A stretch of DNA of 64,000 bases from Mucilaginibacter sp. (GCF_025362475.1 NZ_JANYGH010000029.1:1-64000), one strand, 5' to 3'. Positions 42,507 to 51,968 are shown, counted from the first letter of the stretch. Translations and numbers: made by a program. Notes: a model not told the origin generated them from the sequence alone.

Positions 42507-44426
42507 TTATGCTTTTAGCAGGTATACAATAAATTCGGTGCCGTTGCCAACCTCACTTTTTATTTCTATCCTGCCTTTATTTACATCAACAAACTGCTTA
42601 ACAAGGGCAAGACCAATCCCTGCACCGGCTTCTTTTTGAGTGCCATAGCCCGATATTTCTTTACCTACTACTTTAAAAAGCTTATCCATTTTTTCAGCCG
42701 GGATGCCAATACCAGAATCTTTTACGTGGATAGCGCGGTATGCTTCATCCTGGGTGTAATGTATAACTATAATGCCACCTTCGGGCGTAAATTTTATGGC
42801 ATTGCCAACCAGGTTTTGGATGATGATCTTTAAATGATTTTGGTCTGCAATAACCATTTGATCGCCATTATGGATATGCTGAATATTAATGTGCTTTTTT
42901 TTTGCCAGGAAGCCGGATACCGAAAGTATCTCATCAACGACACCGGTAATATTTAAGCTGTTTTTTTCAATATTAATTCCTTTTTGCTGACTGTTTGCCC
43001 ACACCAGCATATTATTTACCATATTATTTACCAGATTTACCTGTTTATAAAAATCATCAATCAATATTATTTGCTCGGCCTCGTCTATATCGCCCGAGCG
43101 GATGAGCTCAATAGTTTGCATGATGGAGGCGAAAGGGCTCCGCAGGTCATGGCTAATGACAGAAAATAAAAGATCTTTGGTATGATTAAGGTCGTCAAGT
43201 GCTTCCTTTTGCCTTGAAATCTCCAGGCTTTGTTGCTTTAACTCCTTGTTTAGCGCGGTTTTATGCAAATTACTTCTGCTGATGATTAAAAGAATCACAA
43301 TCACGAAAATTGCGGCCAGGCCCACAATTATAATAATAAGTCTGTTGGTATTCAGTTTTTGTTTGTTTAGTTCATTTTCGCTTTCAAGGCGTACATTATC
43401 AGCCTGTTGTTGCTTTAAATGCAGGTAATTGAGTTCTTTTTCTTTGGTATCATTCAGCAGGCTGTCATTATATTTTTTATAAAGCGATTGATGGGTAAAT
43501 GCATTGGTGTAATCATTTATAGCTGCATAACTATCTGAAAGTATTTTTAGCGCCCGTACCGCGTCATACCGGCTGTTTATTTCATTGGCCAGGATTAATC
43601 CCTTTTTTGCATTGCTGATGGATAGCGGGTATTGTTTTAATCCGTAATAAGCCTGCCCTAAACCCGAGTATGCAAAATCATTCTCCCATTTATCCTGGTA
43701 ATGAGCGTTTAGTACTTTTTGGTAGTAAACAATGGCCTGGCTATAGTTTTTTAAATGGAAAAAGGTTTCGCCCATGCGGTTAAATGCCATAGATACAATG
43801 TGTTCATCATTTATCTGTTGGCCTATCTCTATGGTTTTATCCAAAAAATAGAAGGCTTTTTTGGGCGATTTTGCTTCATCATTACACAAGCCGATGTCGA
43901 AATACATCCGCGCCATTTTTGCTTTGTCATTTAAGTTGGTGAAACCGTTAAGCGCTTTTGTAAATTGGATAATAGCATCTTCTGTTTTATCCTGGGCCAA
44001 AAATATAAGCCCCATGATCTGGTAGGCGTTAGCTATGCCCAACTGATAATTCAAAGTATTACTAATTTTCATTAACCTGGAGGCTGCATCCAGCGATTGA
44101 AAATATGATCCCATCACATAATAAGCCATACCAATATTATTCCAGGAGGTAGCCTGGCCCGGTTTGTTTTTTTGCGTGAGAGCTAAAGTAAGGGCCTGCC
44201 GGGCAAAGTTTAAAGAGCTATCGGCACTATTGTACCGGTACGTTACCGATAGGTTGTTAAGTAATGTTATGTTGGCTGTATCGGTTTGGTAACTGCTTTT
44301 AAATCTGGCCTTTTGCCAGCTTTGCAGGAGTGATGGACTTGTTTGGGCAAAGCTTATAAAGCTAAAAAAAGTAAATAGCGATAGCAGGAAGGCTCGCCGA
44401 AAAATTTTATATGATGTTGTTTTCAA
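42507..44426 (-). CDS. TPR-containing sensor histidine kinase
   Basis: A 639-residue kinase. Signal peptide (AFLLSLFTFFSFISFAQ), then a periplasmic array of about six tetratricopeptide repeats (residues about 50-335), one membrane helix (LIIIIVGLAAIFVIVILLII, about 360-380), a coiled coil, and a HisKA/HATPase pair. The H-box is FSVISHDLRSP (His426), the N-box IIQNLVGNAIKF, with G1 KDSGIGIP and G2 GAGIGLALVK. The start is a TTG at 44426. No response-regulator gene is adjacent, so it is an orphan sensor. Confidence 0.92.
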   Translation of the reverse strand: MKTTSYKIFRRAFLLSLFTFFSFISFAQTSPSLLQSWQKARFKSSYQTDTANITLLNNLSVTYRYNSADSSLNFARQALTLALTQKNKPGQATSWNNIGMAYYVMGSYFQSLDAASRLMKISNTLNYQLGIANAYQIMGLIFLAQDKTEDAIIQFTKALNGFTNLNDKAKMARMYFDIGLCNDEAKSPKKAFYFLDKTIEIGQQINDEHIVSMAFNRMGETFFHLKNYSQAIVYYQKVLNAHYQDKWENDFAYSGLGQAYYGLKQYPLSISNAKKGLILANEINSRYDAVRALKILSDSYAAINDYTNAFTHQSLYKKYNDSLLNDTKEKELNYLHLKQQQADNVRLESENELNKQKLNTNRLIIIIVGLAAIFVIVILLIISRSNLHKTALNKELKQQSLEISRQKEALDDLNHTKDLLFSVISHDLRSPFASIMQTIELIRSGDIDEAEQIILIDDFYKQVNLVNNMVNNMLVWANSQQKGINIEKNSLNITGVVDEILSVSGFLAKKKHINIQHIHNGDQMVIADQNHLKIIIQNLVGNAIKFTPEGGIIVIHYTQDEAYRAIHVKDSGIGIPAEKMDKLFKVVGKEISGYGTQKEAGAGIGLALVKQFVDVNKGRIEIKSEVGNGTEFIVYLLKA

Positions 44427-44737
44427 AGAAATGATAAGGCTAATTGCGTGAAAATATAAAAATTAATTAATTCACCTCCTTTAAAACAATAAATGGTATT
44501 GGTTTTATAAATTTATGATATTAATAAGCCCCTAATTAAAAAGTAACCTATATCATATTTTAATTTTATGTTAAAAAACAGGCCGTTTTAACCTAAAATC
44601 AATAAAAATTAACTTTTTTTGAAAATAAAACCTCTCATTCATGAAATGATGCAGTAATCATCAAATATCTATTACTATATTTGATGTTAACAAAACTGGG
44701 CAACTAAATAACCTTGCCTTTTATAAATTAAAGATTG
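44427..44737. promoter_or_regulatory. Divergent promoter region upstream of the RRM gene
   Basis: About 310 very AT-rich bases between the histidine kinase start and the RRM gene. TATATTTG at 44676-44683 matches the -7 consensus TAnnTTTG, with a predicted leader of about 50 bases before the RRM ATG. No operator is evident. Confidence 0.45.
44676..44683 (+). promoter_or_regulatory. Candidate -7 promoter element of the RRM gene
   Basis: TATATTTG, a match to TAnnTTTG, about 55 bases before the ATG at 44738. No matching -33 TTG is seen at the right distance. Confidence 0.4.
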
Positions 44738-45133
44738 ATGAACATATTTGTAGGAAGCCTTCCTTTTCAATTAGAGGAAGCCGATTTAAAAGAGCTTTTT
44801 GAAGCGTACGGTGAAGTAAGCACTGTAAAAATTATTATTGACAGGGAATCTGGCAGAAGCAAAGGTTTCGGATTTGTTGAAATGTCTGATGATGAGGCTG
44901 CACAAACAGCAATCACTGCCTTAAATGGTTCAGAAGTAAAAGGCAGATCAATTGCAGTTAGCCAGGCTGAAGATAAAAAACCAAGTGATCGCAGAAGCGG
45001 TGGCGGCGGTGGTTATGGTGGCAACCGCGGCGGCGGTGGTGGCTATGGCGGCGGCGGCGGCGGTAACCGTGGCGGCGGTGGCGGCGGCTACTCAAAAGAT
45101 AACAGAGGCGGCGGCGGCGGTAGCCGTTGGTAA
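44738..45133 (+). CDS. Glycine-rich RNA-binding protein with RRM domain
   Basis: 131 residues from the ATG at 44738 (a TTG one codon earlier is also possible). Residues 1-80 form an RRM: RNP2 is NIFVGSLPF and RNP1 is SKGFGFVEM. The remaining 45 residues are nearly all glycine with Arg/Tyr/Asn spacing (GGGGGYGGNRGGG), the RGG-like tail of cold-inducible RNA-binding proteins found in Bacteroidota and cyanobacteria. It likely binds single-stranded RNA, perhaps as an RNA chaperone after cold shock (inference). The tail is encoded by GGC-type repeats, so other frames are open by chance. A terminator follows. Confidence 0.93.
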   Translation: MNIFVGSLPFQLEEADLKELFEAYGEVSTVKIIIDRESGRSKGFGFVEMSDDEAAQTAITALNGSEVKGRSIAVSQAEDKKPSDRRSGGGGGYGGNRGGGGGYGGGGGGNRGGGGGGYSKDNRGGGGGSRW

Positions 45134-45141
45134 ATTATAAT

Positions 45142-45183
45142 TAAAGTAAAACGCCGGGTAGTTTTACCTGGCGCTTTACTTTA
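45142..45183 (+). terminator. Terminator of the RRM gene
   Basis: A 19-bp stem (45142-45160 with 45165-45183, two mismatches) with a 4-base loop, starting nine bases after the RRM stop codon. The arms end in TTTA, so it can also serve the convergent histidine kinase to the right. Confidence 0.8.
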
Positions 45184-45274
45184 AATGTGCTATCTACTTA
45201 CGTTATTTTCGGAATTGATTTTGCGGGTTAGTTTTACCCGCCGTGATTTTATTATACCCAAAATCCGGTCTGTA

Positions 45275-46495
45275 TTATTTTTTCTGCTTGGGCGGCTGCG
45301 GTAGTTTTACCTCAAAAGTGGCACCGTCGCCCTGCGTTGATATAATATTAAACGTTCCCTTAAGGCTTTCTACCAGGTGCTTTACCAGCGCCAGGCCAAA
45401 ACCGTATCCGTTTTCGCCGCTTGTACCGTTGCTTGATCTGGCATTGCCATTAAGTATCGTTTCTATCATATCGGTATTTACTCCCACTCCCGAGTCTTTT
45501 ACCTTTATCTGTAATACGTTTGCATCTTTATCTTCTACCAAATCCAGGGCAACAGTTACATTGCCGTGATCGGGCGTAAATTTTATCGCGTTCGAGATCA
45601 GGTTGCCGGTTATCTGCAGCAATTTATTTTTAGAGAAAGGAATTGTTTCTGACGCCGAAGAGGTATTCACCGTAAACCTGATGCGTTTGTTCATGGCCTG
45701 TGGCACATAAAGTTTTTCCAGCTTATCTTTAAATACAAGCAGGTTAAATTCATTTGCTTTTAGTTCTGGTAAATTTTTGTCTTTATCACCAGCAGTTAAT
45801 ATCTCATCTGCAAGCTCCAGTATTGATCTCCCGCTTTTGTTAATCAGGTTCATAAACTCCAGTATTTCCTCCATCTGGTTCTCGTCGCCTTGTTCCTGTA
45901 TTAATTTTGCCAGTCCAATAATTCCGCTTAACGGTCCGCGAATGTCATGAGCAACTTTTCTTTGCGTTTCTTTGGCTTCTGATAAATTACTTTTCAGGTC
46001 ATCTATCACTTTCATGTAGTTAAGCCTTTTTACTATTTCGGCGGCTATTATCGTTAGCAACTCTACTTTTTCGGGATTAAGATTCTTTGCTGCATGCTGG
46101 TCAACCACGCATAGCGCCCCAATATTGTGGTTGTTTACATTTAGGGGGATGCCAAAGTAGTAACGCAGATGTGGTCCGCCGGTAACGTAGGCACGGTCTT
46201 TAAAGCGCTCATCGGCACTCAAATCTGTCACCTCCAGGGTTTCATCACCCATGAGCACATACTGACAAACAGATTCTTCGCGGGGCATTTGCTCAAGCTC
46301 CAGGTTGTGGCTTGATATTGTCCATTGGGTATAGGAATCTATGAGGTTAATTAATGACATTTCTGTGCCGGCAACCTTGGCCGCCAGTTTAGTAAGATCC
46401 TTAAAATTGTCTTTTTGTCCGGCGTAATCTAAATCAAAGTCCGACAAGCTCATCAGCCTGCCCATTTCATTTTCTGGAATCGGGGGAGTTAGCAT
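45275..46495 (-). CDS. GAF domain sensor histidine kinase
   Basis: A 406-residue cytoplasmic kinase with no membrane segment. Residues about 15-150 are a GAF domain (TQWTISSHNLELEQMPREES, with the QYVLMGDETLEV and ALCVVDQHAAKNL segments). HisKA has the H-box RKVAHDIRGPLS (His183); HATPase motifs are TGNLISNAIKFT (N-box), KDSGVGVN (G1) and GENGYGFGLALVK (G2). It could sense a small ligand or redox state. It diverges from the molybdenum oxidoreductase operon across 141 bases, so it may respond to the same signals; there is no cognate regulator gene beside it. Confidence 0.92.
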   Translation of the reverse strand: MLTPPIPENEMGRLMSLSDFDLDYAGQKDNFKDLTKLAAKVAGTEMSLINLIDSYTQWTISSHNLELEQMPREESVCQYVLMGDETLEVTDLSADERFKDRAYVTGGPHLRYYFGIPLNVNNHNIGALCVVDQHAAKNLNPEKVELLTIIAAEIVKRLNYMKVIDDLKSNLSEAKETQRKVAHDIRGPLSGIIGLAKLIQEQGDENQMEEILEFMNLINKSGRSILELADEILTAGDKDKNLPELKANEFNLLVFKDKLEKLYVPQAMNKRIRFTVNTSSASETIPFSKNKLLQITGNLISNAIKFTPDHGNVTVALDLVEDKDANVLQIKVKDSGVGVNTDMIETILNGNARSSNGTSGENGYGFGLALVKHLVESLKGTFNIISTQGDGATFEVKLPQPPKQKK

Positions 46496-46636
46496 ATAGT
46501 CAATTAGTTATACGTTTATACGAAATTTTAACACTCAAGGTTTTGTAAGCTGATACTAACGCCCGGTAAAATTGCATGGCCGATCAAAGCTTTTTGTTAA
46601 AAATGTTTAACTTAACAATTCCAAAAGCCAATTATT
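46496..46636. promoter_or_regulatory. Divergent promoter region of the kinase and the oxidoreductase operon
   Basis: 141 AT-rich bases between two divergent starts. I see no clear operator. Confidence 0.5.
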
Positions 46637-47281
46637 ATGGAAAGCAAAAAAACTTGTACCGGGCCCGATGAGGGGCTGGATATAAAGGACAGTTCGCGCA
46701 GGAATTTTCTGAAACAATCTACCCTGCTCACCGCAATTGCCCTTACTCCCGGAACTGCTATTAAAGCAGCTGCCGATCATGTTGACGAGCAGTTTGCCGC
46801 GGTTTTTGAAAAAATGCCATTGAAAATGGAGGTAAACGGAAAGCAGCAAAGTTTATCTGTTGAGCCCAGATCAACCCTGCTTGATATTTTGCGCGAACAG
46901 CTTGATCTTACTGGCACCAAAAAAGGTTGCGACCATGGCCAATGCGGCGCATGCACCGTACATGTGGATGGGCATAGGGTAAACTCCTGCTTAACATTAG
47001 GCATAATGGTAAACGGTAAAAAGATCACCACTATTGAGGGGCTTGCCAAGGGCGATCAGTTACACCCCATGCAGGAAGCGTTTATAAAACATGATGGTTT
47101 TCAGTGTGGGTACTGTACTCCGGGGCAGATCATGTCGGCAGTAGCCTGCATCCGCGAGGGGCATGCCAATTCCGAACATGAGATACGGGAATACATGAGC
47201 GGTAATATTTGCCGCTGTGGTGCATACCCCAATATAGTAAATGCTATACAGGAAGTTAAAGATGGAGGGATGAAAGTATGA
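46637..47281 (+). CDS. Aldehyde oxidoreductase iron-sulfur subunit, Tat-exported (PaoA-like)
   Basis: A 214-residue [2Fe-2S] subunit of a xanthine dehydrogenase-family enzyme. A twin-arginine signal is evident: SSRRNFLKQSTLLTAIALTP, with the Arg pair at residues 21-22. The first cluster is bound by CDHGQCGACTVHVDG plus the later NSCL Cys, the second by FQCGYCTPGQ and CRCGAYPN. It resembles E. coli PaoA (YagT), the Tat-targeted subunit that carries the complex to the periplasm. It is the first of three genes with a 4-base ATGA overlap to the next, so the three are one operon. Confidence 0.93.
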   Translation: MESKKTCTGPDEGLDIKDSSRRNFLKQSTLLTAIALTPGTAIKAAADHVDEQFAAVFEKMPLKMEVNGKQQSLSVEPRSTLLDILREQLDLTGTKKGCDHGQCGACTVHVDGHRVNSCLTLGIMVNGKKITTIEGLAKGDQLHPMQEAFIKHDGFQCGYCTPGQIMSAVACIREGHANSEHEIREYMSGNICRCGAYPNIVNAIQEVKDGGMKV

Positions 47282-48258
47282 AGCAGTTTCAATACGTTCG
47301 CCCGGCCACGCAACAAGGTGTGTTGGACGTTATTAATAAACCCGGTACTAAGATCATAGCTGGCGGCACCAATCTTGTCGACCTGATGAAACGTGGTGTT
47401 ACTGCACCAGATAAGCTTGTGGATATTAATCAGCTGCCTTTAAAAACCATAGCAGCAACAAAAACAGGATTACATATAGGTGCCCTGGCTCTCAATAGTG
47501 TTGTATCGGAAAATGCCGTGGTTGCTGATAAGCACCCGCTTTTGGCCATGGCGCTTAAAGCCGGCGCATCACCGCAACTGCGTAATATGGCTACCGTGGG
47601 TGGTAATATGATGCAGCGTACCCGTTGTGGCTATTTTTATGATGTAACTATGCCCTGTAATAAGCGTGCGCCCGGAACGGGATGCGGCGCTATAGAAGGC
47701 ATTAACCGGATGCACGCCATTTTTGGCGCAAGCCCGCAATGTATAGCTGTGCACCCAAGCGATATGTGTGTGGCCCTGGCCGCGCTTGATGCTACTGTGA
47801 TAGTTGCCGGTAAAAAGGGCGAACGCCGTTTACCATTTACTGAATTTCATCGCCTGCCGGGAGATCATCCAGAACTGGATAATCATTTGGCTAAAGATGA
47901 ACTGATAACGGGTGTAGAGATTCCCGATAACAACTTCGCCAAAAATAGCTACTATTTAAAAATACGCGACAGGCAATCATACGCCTTTGCGCTGGTATCG
48001 GTAGCCGCCGCTCTTGATATAGAAAATGGCACGATTAAAGATGCCCGTTTAGCTATGGGGGGTGTTGCCCACAAGCCATGGCGCTTATTTGATGCCGAAA
48101 AATCGCTCATAGGCAAGAAGGCAACCGAAGAAAATTTTGAGCACGCGGCACAGCTGGCTATGCGGGGTGCCAAAGGCTATGGCAACAATTCGTTTAAATT
48201 AAAACTTGCCCCGGCCACCATTGCCGAGGCTTTAAAACATGCAGCAGGCTTAGTTTAA
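47278..48258 (+). CDS. Aldehyde oxidoreductase FAD-binding subunit (PaoB-like)
   Basis: A 326-residue FAD-binding subunit (CO dehydrogenase/molybdopterin dehydrogenase medium-chain family). FAD is bound by AGGTNLVDLMKRGV (about residues 31-44) and the ATVGGNMMQRTRCGY segment. The cysteines of RTRCGYFYDVTMPCNKR and GTGCGAIEG match the extra [4Fe-4S] site of PaoB (YagS). The start overlaps the stop of the upstream gene (ATGA), and the next gene begins six bases after its stop. It passes electrons between the Mo site and FAD in the periplasmic complex. Confidence 0.92.
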   Translation: MKQFQYVRPATQQGVLDVINKPGTKIIAGGTNLVDLMKRGVTAPDKLVDINQLPLKTIAATKTGLHIGALALNSVVSENAVVADKHPLLAMALKAGASPQLRNMATVGGNMMQRTRCGYFYDVTMPCNKRAPGTGCGAIEGINRMHAIFGASPQCIAVHPSDMCVALAALDATVIVAGKKGERRLPFTEFHRLPGDHPELDNHLAKDELITGVEIPDNNFAKNSYYLKIRDRQSYAFALVSVAAALDIENGTIKDARLAMGGVAHKPWRLFDAEKSLIGKKATEENFEHAAQLAMRGAKGYGNNSFKLKLAPATIAEALKHAAGLV

Positions 48259-48264
48259 CACCCT

Positions 48265-50415
48265 ATGAAAAAAGCGATAGACTCCATTATGCCATCCTCA
48301 TCAGCAGGTATGAGCCGGATAGACGGGCGGTTAAAAGTAACCGGCGCGGCTAAATACTCGGCAGAATATACACCGGCAGGTTTAACTTACGGGGTTTTGG
48401 TGGGTAGTACAATCACCAAAGGCTCCATTACATCCATTGATACCAAAGCCGCCGGGCAAGCGCCGGGGGTACTCGCCGTAATTACCCATTTAAATGCGCC
48501 AAAGGTACCGGGCGATCAGCCTGAAGGTGGTAAGCCAGTCCCGCCCAAAGGCGCATTCAAAGTGTTTTATGATGATAAGATATATTACAACGGGCAACCC
48601 ATCGCCCTAGTAATTGCTGATACTTTTGAGCGTGCTTTGTTTGGCGCATCGCTGGTAAAGGCGCAATACCATACCGATAAGCATATTACCAACCTGCCAG
48701 ATAATAGGAGTAATGGTTTCCCACCACGTGGCGAAGGAACTTATAAACGCGGCACAGAAGATGCCTGGAAAGCGGCCCCGTTTAAGGTGGAGCAGGAATA
48801 TATTGTACCCACAGTAACCCACAATCCCATGGAGTTGCATGCCATTATAGCTAATTGGGATGCTGACAATAAATTATCTGTTTGGGACAAAACCCAGGGG
48901 GTAAAGGGTACACAGGAAGATTTGGCACACCTGTTTAAACTCCCTGTTGAAAATGTGCAGGTACACTCGCAGTTTGTAGGCGGCGCTTTTGGCAGCGCAT
49001 TGCGTACATGGCCGCATGAAGTTGCCGCTATTATTGGGGCTAAGGTTGTTAAAAAGCCGGTTAAGCTGGTTTTAAGCCGTGCAGATATGTTCACTTCGGT
49101 GGGCTACCGGCCGTTTACCTGGCAAAAAATAGCTATTGGCGCTACTGCCGATGGCAAACTCACGGGTATTACCCATGAAGCCGCCGGGCAAACGTCATCC
49201 TACGAAAACTTTACTGAAGGGCCAACGGGTGTGAGCCAAAATTTATATGCCTGCCCTAATGTGAATACTAAATATCATTTGGTTGCATTGGATATTGCCA
49301 CCCCAACCTGGATGCGCGGACCGGGCGAAGCTACAGGTTCTTTCGCGCTGGAATCTGCGCTGGATGAGCTGTCATATAGCTTAAAGCTTGATCCGGTTGA
49401 GTTAAGACTCCGGAATTATGCAGAAAAAGATCCCGAGAGCGGCAAGCCGTTTTCCAGCAAGTTCCTGAATGAAGCATACCAGTTGGGTGCCGACCATATA
49501 GGATGGAGCGAGCGTAAACAAGAGCCGGCATCAGTAAAAAAAGATGGCTGGCTTGTTGGCTATGGCATGGCAGGTGGCATGTTTGGCGCCTATCGCAGCG
49601 GGGCGACAATAAGGGCAAAGATGAATACAGACGGTTCATTGTTATTGCAAAGCGCCGTTAGTGATATTGGCCCCGGAACAGGAACCGCAATGGTTTTGAT
49701 AGCATCTGAGCAAATGGGCATTCCGGCCGAAAAGATCAGGTTTGAAATGGGCGATTCATCGCTGCCCAATGCGCCAACCCAGGGCGGCTCGGCAACTACG
49801 GCCAGTGTAGGGTCTGCAGTATACCAGGCCTGCGCCGACTTGAAAGAGAAATTCCAAAAGCTTATTGGAAACGGAGGTACCGATAAGCCCGATTACGCCA
49901 AAGTATTAAAAGAGCACAACCTGCCATCGCTTGAAGTGGTTACAGAAACAGGCGGCGGTAATGGCATGGAAAAATATGCCATGAATTCATGGTCGGTTCA
50001 TTTTGTAAAGGTGTTGGTAAACCCGGCAACCGGTGTTGTTAAAATAGATAAAGTAGCCTGTGTGGCCGACTCGGGCCATATTATTAGTCCAAAAACAGCG
50101 CGTAGCCAGGTAGTGGGTGGCGCTATAGGTGGTATTGGCATGGCTTTAATGGAAGAATCCATCATTGATCACCGCTATGGCCGTTACATCAATAATAATT
50201 TTGCCGATTATCATGTACCCGTAAATGCCGATATCCCGCAGATTGACGCCCTGTTTGTTAACAAACCCGACCCGATCATCAACCCAATGGGTGCAAAAGG
50301 TATGGCCGAGATCGCCCTTATCGGTATGGCCGCTGCAGTAGCCAACGCGGTTTATAACGCCAGCGGTAAACGGGTAAGGGATTTGCCCATCACGCCTGAT
50401 AAAGTGATGGCGTAG
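48265..50415 (+). CDS. Aldehyde oxidoreductase molybdopterin-binding subunit (PaoC-like)
   Basis: A 716-residue large subunit binding molybdopterin cytosine dinucleotide. Motifs: GRLKVTGAAKYSAEYTPAG, QYIVPTVTHNPMELHAI-type N-domain (QEYIVPTVTHNPMELHA), GGAFGSALRTWPHE, TWMRGPGEATGSFALESALD, and the C-terminal AKGMAEIALIGMAAAV, whose Glu is at the position of the catalytic Glu of the family (KGxGE; Ala replaces the second Gly). Length matches PaoC. Such enzymes oxidise aromatic or other aldehydes in the periplasm as detoxification. No PaoD-like maturation gene lies next to it. No signal peptide, in line with export through the PaoA Tat signal. Confidence 0.92.
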   Translation: MKKAIDSIMPSSSAGMSRIDGRLKVTGAAKYSAEYTPAGLTYGVLVGSTITKGSITSIDTKAAGQAPGVLAVITHLNAPKVPGDQPEGGKPVPPKGAFKVFYDDKIYYNGQPIALVIADTFERALFGASLVKAQYHTDKHITNLPDNRSNGFPPRGEGTYKRGTEDAWKAAPFKVEQEYIVPTVTHNPMELHAIIANWDADNKLSVWDKTQGVKGTQEDLAHLFKLPVENVQVHSQFVGGAFGSALRTWPHEVAAIIGAKVVKKPVKLVLSRADMFTSVGYRPFTWQKIAIGATADGKLTGITHEAAGQTSSYENFTEGPTGVSQNLYACPNVNTKYHLVALDIATPTWMRGPGEATGSFALESALDELSYSLKLDPVELRLRNYAEKDPESGKPFSSKFLNEAYQLGADHIGWSERKQEPASVKKDGWLVGYGMAGGMFGAYRSGATIRAKMNTDGSLLLQSAVSDIGPGTGTAMVLIASEQMGIPAEKIRFEMGDSSLPNAPTQGGSATTASVGSAVYQACADLKEKFQKLIGNGGTDKPDYAKVLKEHNLPSLEVVTETGGGNGMEKYAMNSWSVHFVKVLVNPATGVVKIDKVACVADSGHIISPKTARSQVVGGAIGGIGMALMEESIIDHRYGRYINNNFADYHVPVNADIPQIDALFVNKPDPIINPMGAKGMAEIALIGMAAAVANAVYNASGKRVRDLPITPDKVMA

Positions 50416-50809
50416 GGTTAAAATTCGGAAAGCGCTGAGGCAAGAAATCATGTAAGAGACCTTTCAAATATGCCTTATGTCATTGCGAGCGCAGCGTGGC
50501 AATCGCGAACTATGCGGGATGGACTTGCATGATTCGCGATTGCTTCGTCGTTCCTTCTCGCAATGGCATGGTCGCAAAAAAAACTTTTTGTCATCCTGAA
50601 CGCAGTGAAGGATCTGCTATTCGTCATGCTTCTTCGCCCTGTAAAGTCGGCGAATAGATCCTTCGTTCCTCAGGATGACAAACTTTTTTAAGGTCATTTC
50701 CCCTTCAGCGTTTCCCGAAATTTTATCACTCGTAATGGCATTTTTTAATTATTTCAATCAGCAAAGGTTTTTAAAAAATCTGCACATCTGAAATCTATAA
50801 TCTGCACAT
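50416..50809. repeat. Gap with two families of long palindromes
   Basis: Two long inverted repeats follow the oxidoreductase operon. At 50480-50509 and 50533-50568, arms of the 'tcattgcgagc... ggcaatcgcgaa' type pair across about 25 bases. At 50590-50614 and 50657-50679, arms of the 'gtcatcctgaac... gatcc' type pair; this second family recurs at about 137-222 and 2046-2132. No gene is visible. Confidence 0.7.
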
Positions 50810-51808
50810 CTACAATTTCCTCGCTGCTACACCTTCATTGGTGATCTTAACCGGCTGTATCAATCCATCCTTATCAAAGTATATTTTATCAATACACATT
50901 ACACGGTGGTTTGCATCGGTTTCTGTTAATGGGCGACGGTGGTAAACAATGTACCATTCATCGGTGCCGGGTACGTTGATCATTGAGTGGTGGCCTGCGC
51001 CGGTGGCGATGCTGGCATCTTGTTTCAATACGGTAGCTATGCGTTTAAACGGACCGAAAGGGGTATCGCCAACGGCATAGGCAACGCGATAGTCAGGGCC
51101 TGTCCAGCCGCCTTCACTCCACATAAAGTAGTATTTGCCCTTGCGTTTAAACATTACCGGACCTTCTACGTAGCCCTCTGGAGTTATCTTTTTATAAGTT
51201 ACACCATCCTCAAACGGAACAACACCTGTAAAATCATTTTTAAGTTTAACAATATTGCACTGGCCCCAGCCGCCATATATCATATAATATTGTCCGTCAT
51301 CATCTCTAAAAACAAACTGGTCAATTGGTTGCGCTTTATTGATGATCTGATCTATGAGTGGTTTACCCAGATAATCTTTGAAGGGGCCGGCCGGGTTATC
51401 GGCTACAGCAACACCAATGCCGCCTTTTTCGTTATTGTTCTGGATATCATTGGCGCCAAAGAAGATATAATATTTGCCATCTTTTTGAGTAACTGCCGGT
51501 GCCCAAAGTGCACGGCGAACCCATTTTACACCAGTGATATCCACAATGTGGGAGTGCTTGGTCCAATGTACAAGATCGGGTGATGAAAAGGCATCCATGT
51601 ATACCTGCTCATTGTATTTGGCCGAGTAGGTGGGGTATAGCCAGTATTGATTGTTGAAAATTTTAGCTTCGGGATCTGCGTACCAACCCTCGACAACCGG
51701 GTTGCCGGATGTTTTCTTGTCTTGTGCAAAAGTACGGTGAACCGGCGCGACAATGGCGGCAACCATTATTAGCACTAAAACCATTTTTTTATAGAGGCCC
51801 TTTTTCAT
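50810..51808 (-). CDS. Secreted glycoside hydrolase family 43
   Basis: A 332-residue exported five-bladed beta-propeller hydrolase with a signal peptide (KKMVLVLIMVAAIVAPVHRTFAQ). GH43 signatures: GWYADPEAKIFNNQYWLYPT with the catalytic base Asp, FSSPDLVHWTKHS, ALWAPAVTQKDGKYYIFFGA, FRDDDGQYYMIYGGW and EGPVMFKRKGKYYFMWSEGG with the acid Glu. Members cleave arabinose- or xylose-containing side chains of plant polysaccharides. No susCD pair is adjacent, so it may support other loci. Confidence 0.9.
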   Translation of the reverse strand: MKKGLYKKMVLVLIMVAAIVAPVHRTFAQDKKTSGNPVVEGWYADPEAKIFNNQYWLYPTYSAKYNEQVYMDAFSSPDLVHWTKHSHIVDITGVKWVRRALWAPAVTQKDGKYYIFFGANDIQNNNEKGGIGVAVADNPAGPFKDYLGKPLIDQIINKAQPIDQFVFRDDDGQYYMIYGGWGQCNIVKLKNDFTGVVPFEDGVTYKKITPEGYVEGPVMFKRKGKYYFMWSEGGWTGPDYRVAYAVGDTPFGPFKRIATVLKQDASIATGAGHHSMINVPGTDEWYIVYHRRPLTETDANHRVMCIDKIYFDKDGLIQPVKITNEGVAARKL

Positions 51809-51968
51809 AGTAGATAATTATGTTTTAAGACCGCTAATATAATAGCTAAAATGGTTTAGTTAAACATGCACCCGCTTTTTTCCGTAGAGAAGCATCTCAT
51901 TGCATCTCCAGCGTGCAAATCATCCTTGCAAAGCGGCTCTGTATAGCAGGAGACGCAATTATGCATCT

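Noticed and set aside
44952..45140. 62-codon Ala/Val-rich frame in the RRM tail
   Set aside because: It is the shifted reading of GGC-type glycine codons, not a gene.
46637..50415. Purine xanthine dehydrogenase operon
   Set aside because: The Tat signal, subunit sizes and extra Cys of the FAD subunit fit PaoABC-type aldehyde oxidoreductase better, and no purine genes are near.
50987..51583. 198-codon open frame on the plus strand across GH43
   Set aside because: Antisense to a full GH43 with all motifs; product has no recognisable feature.
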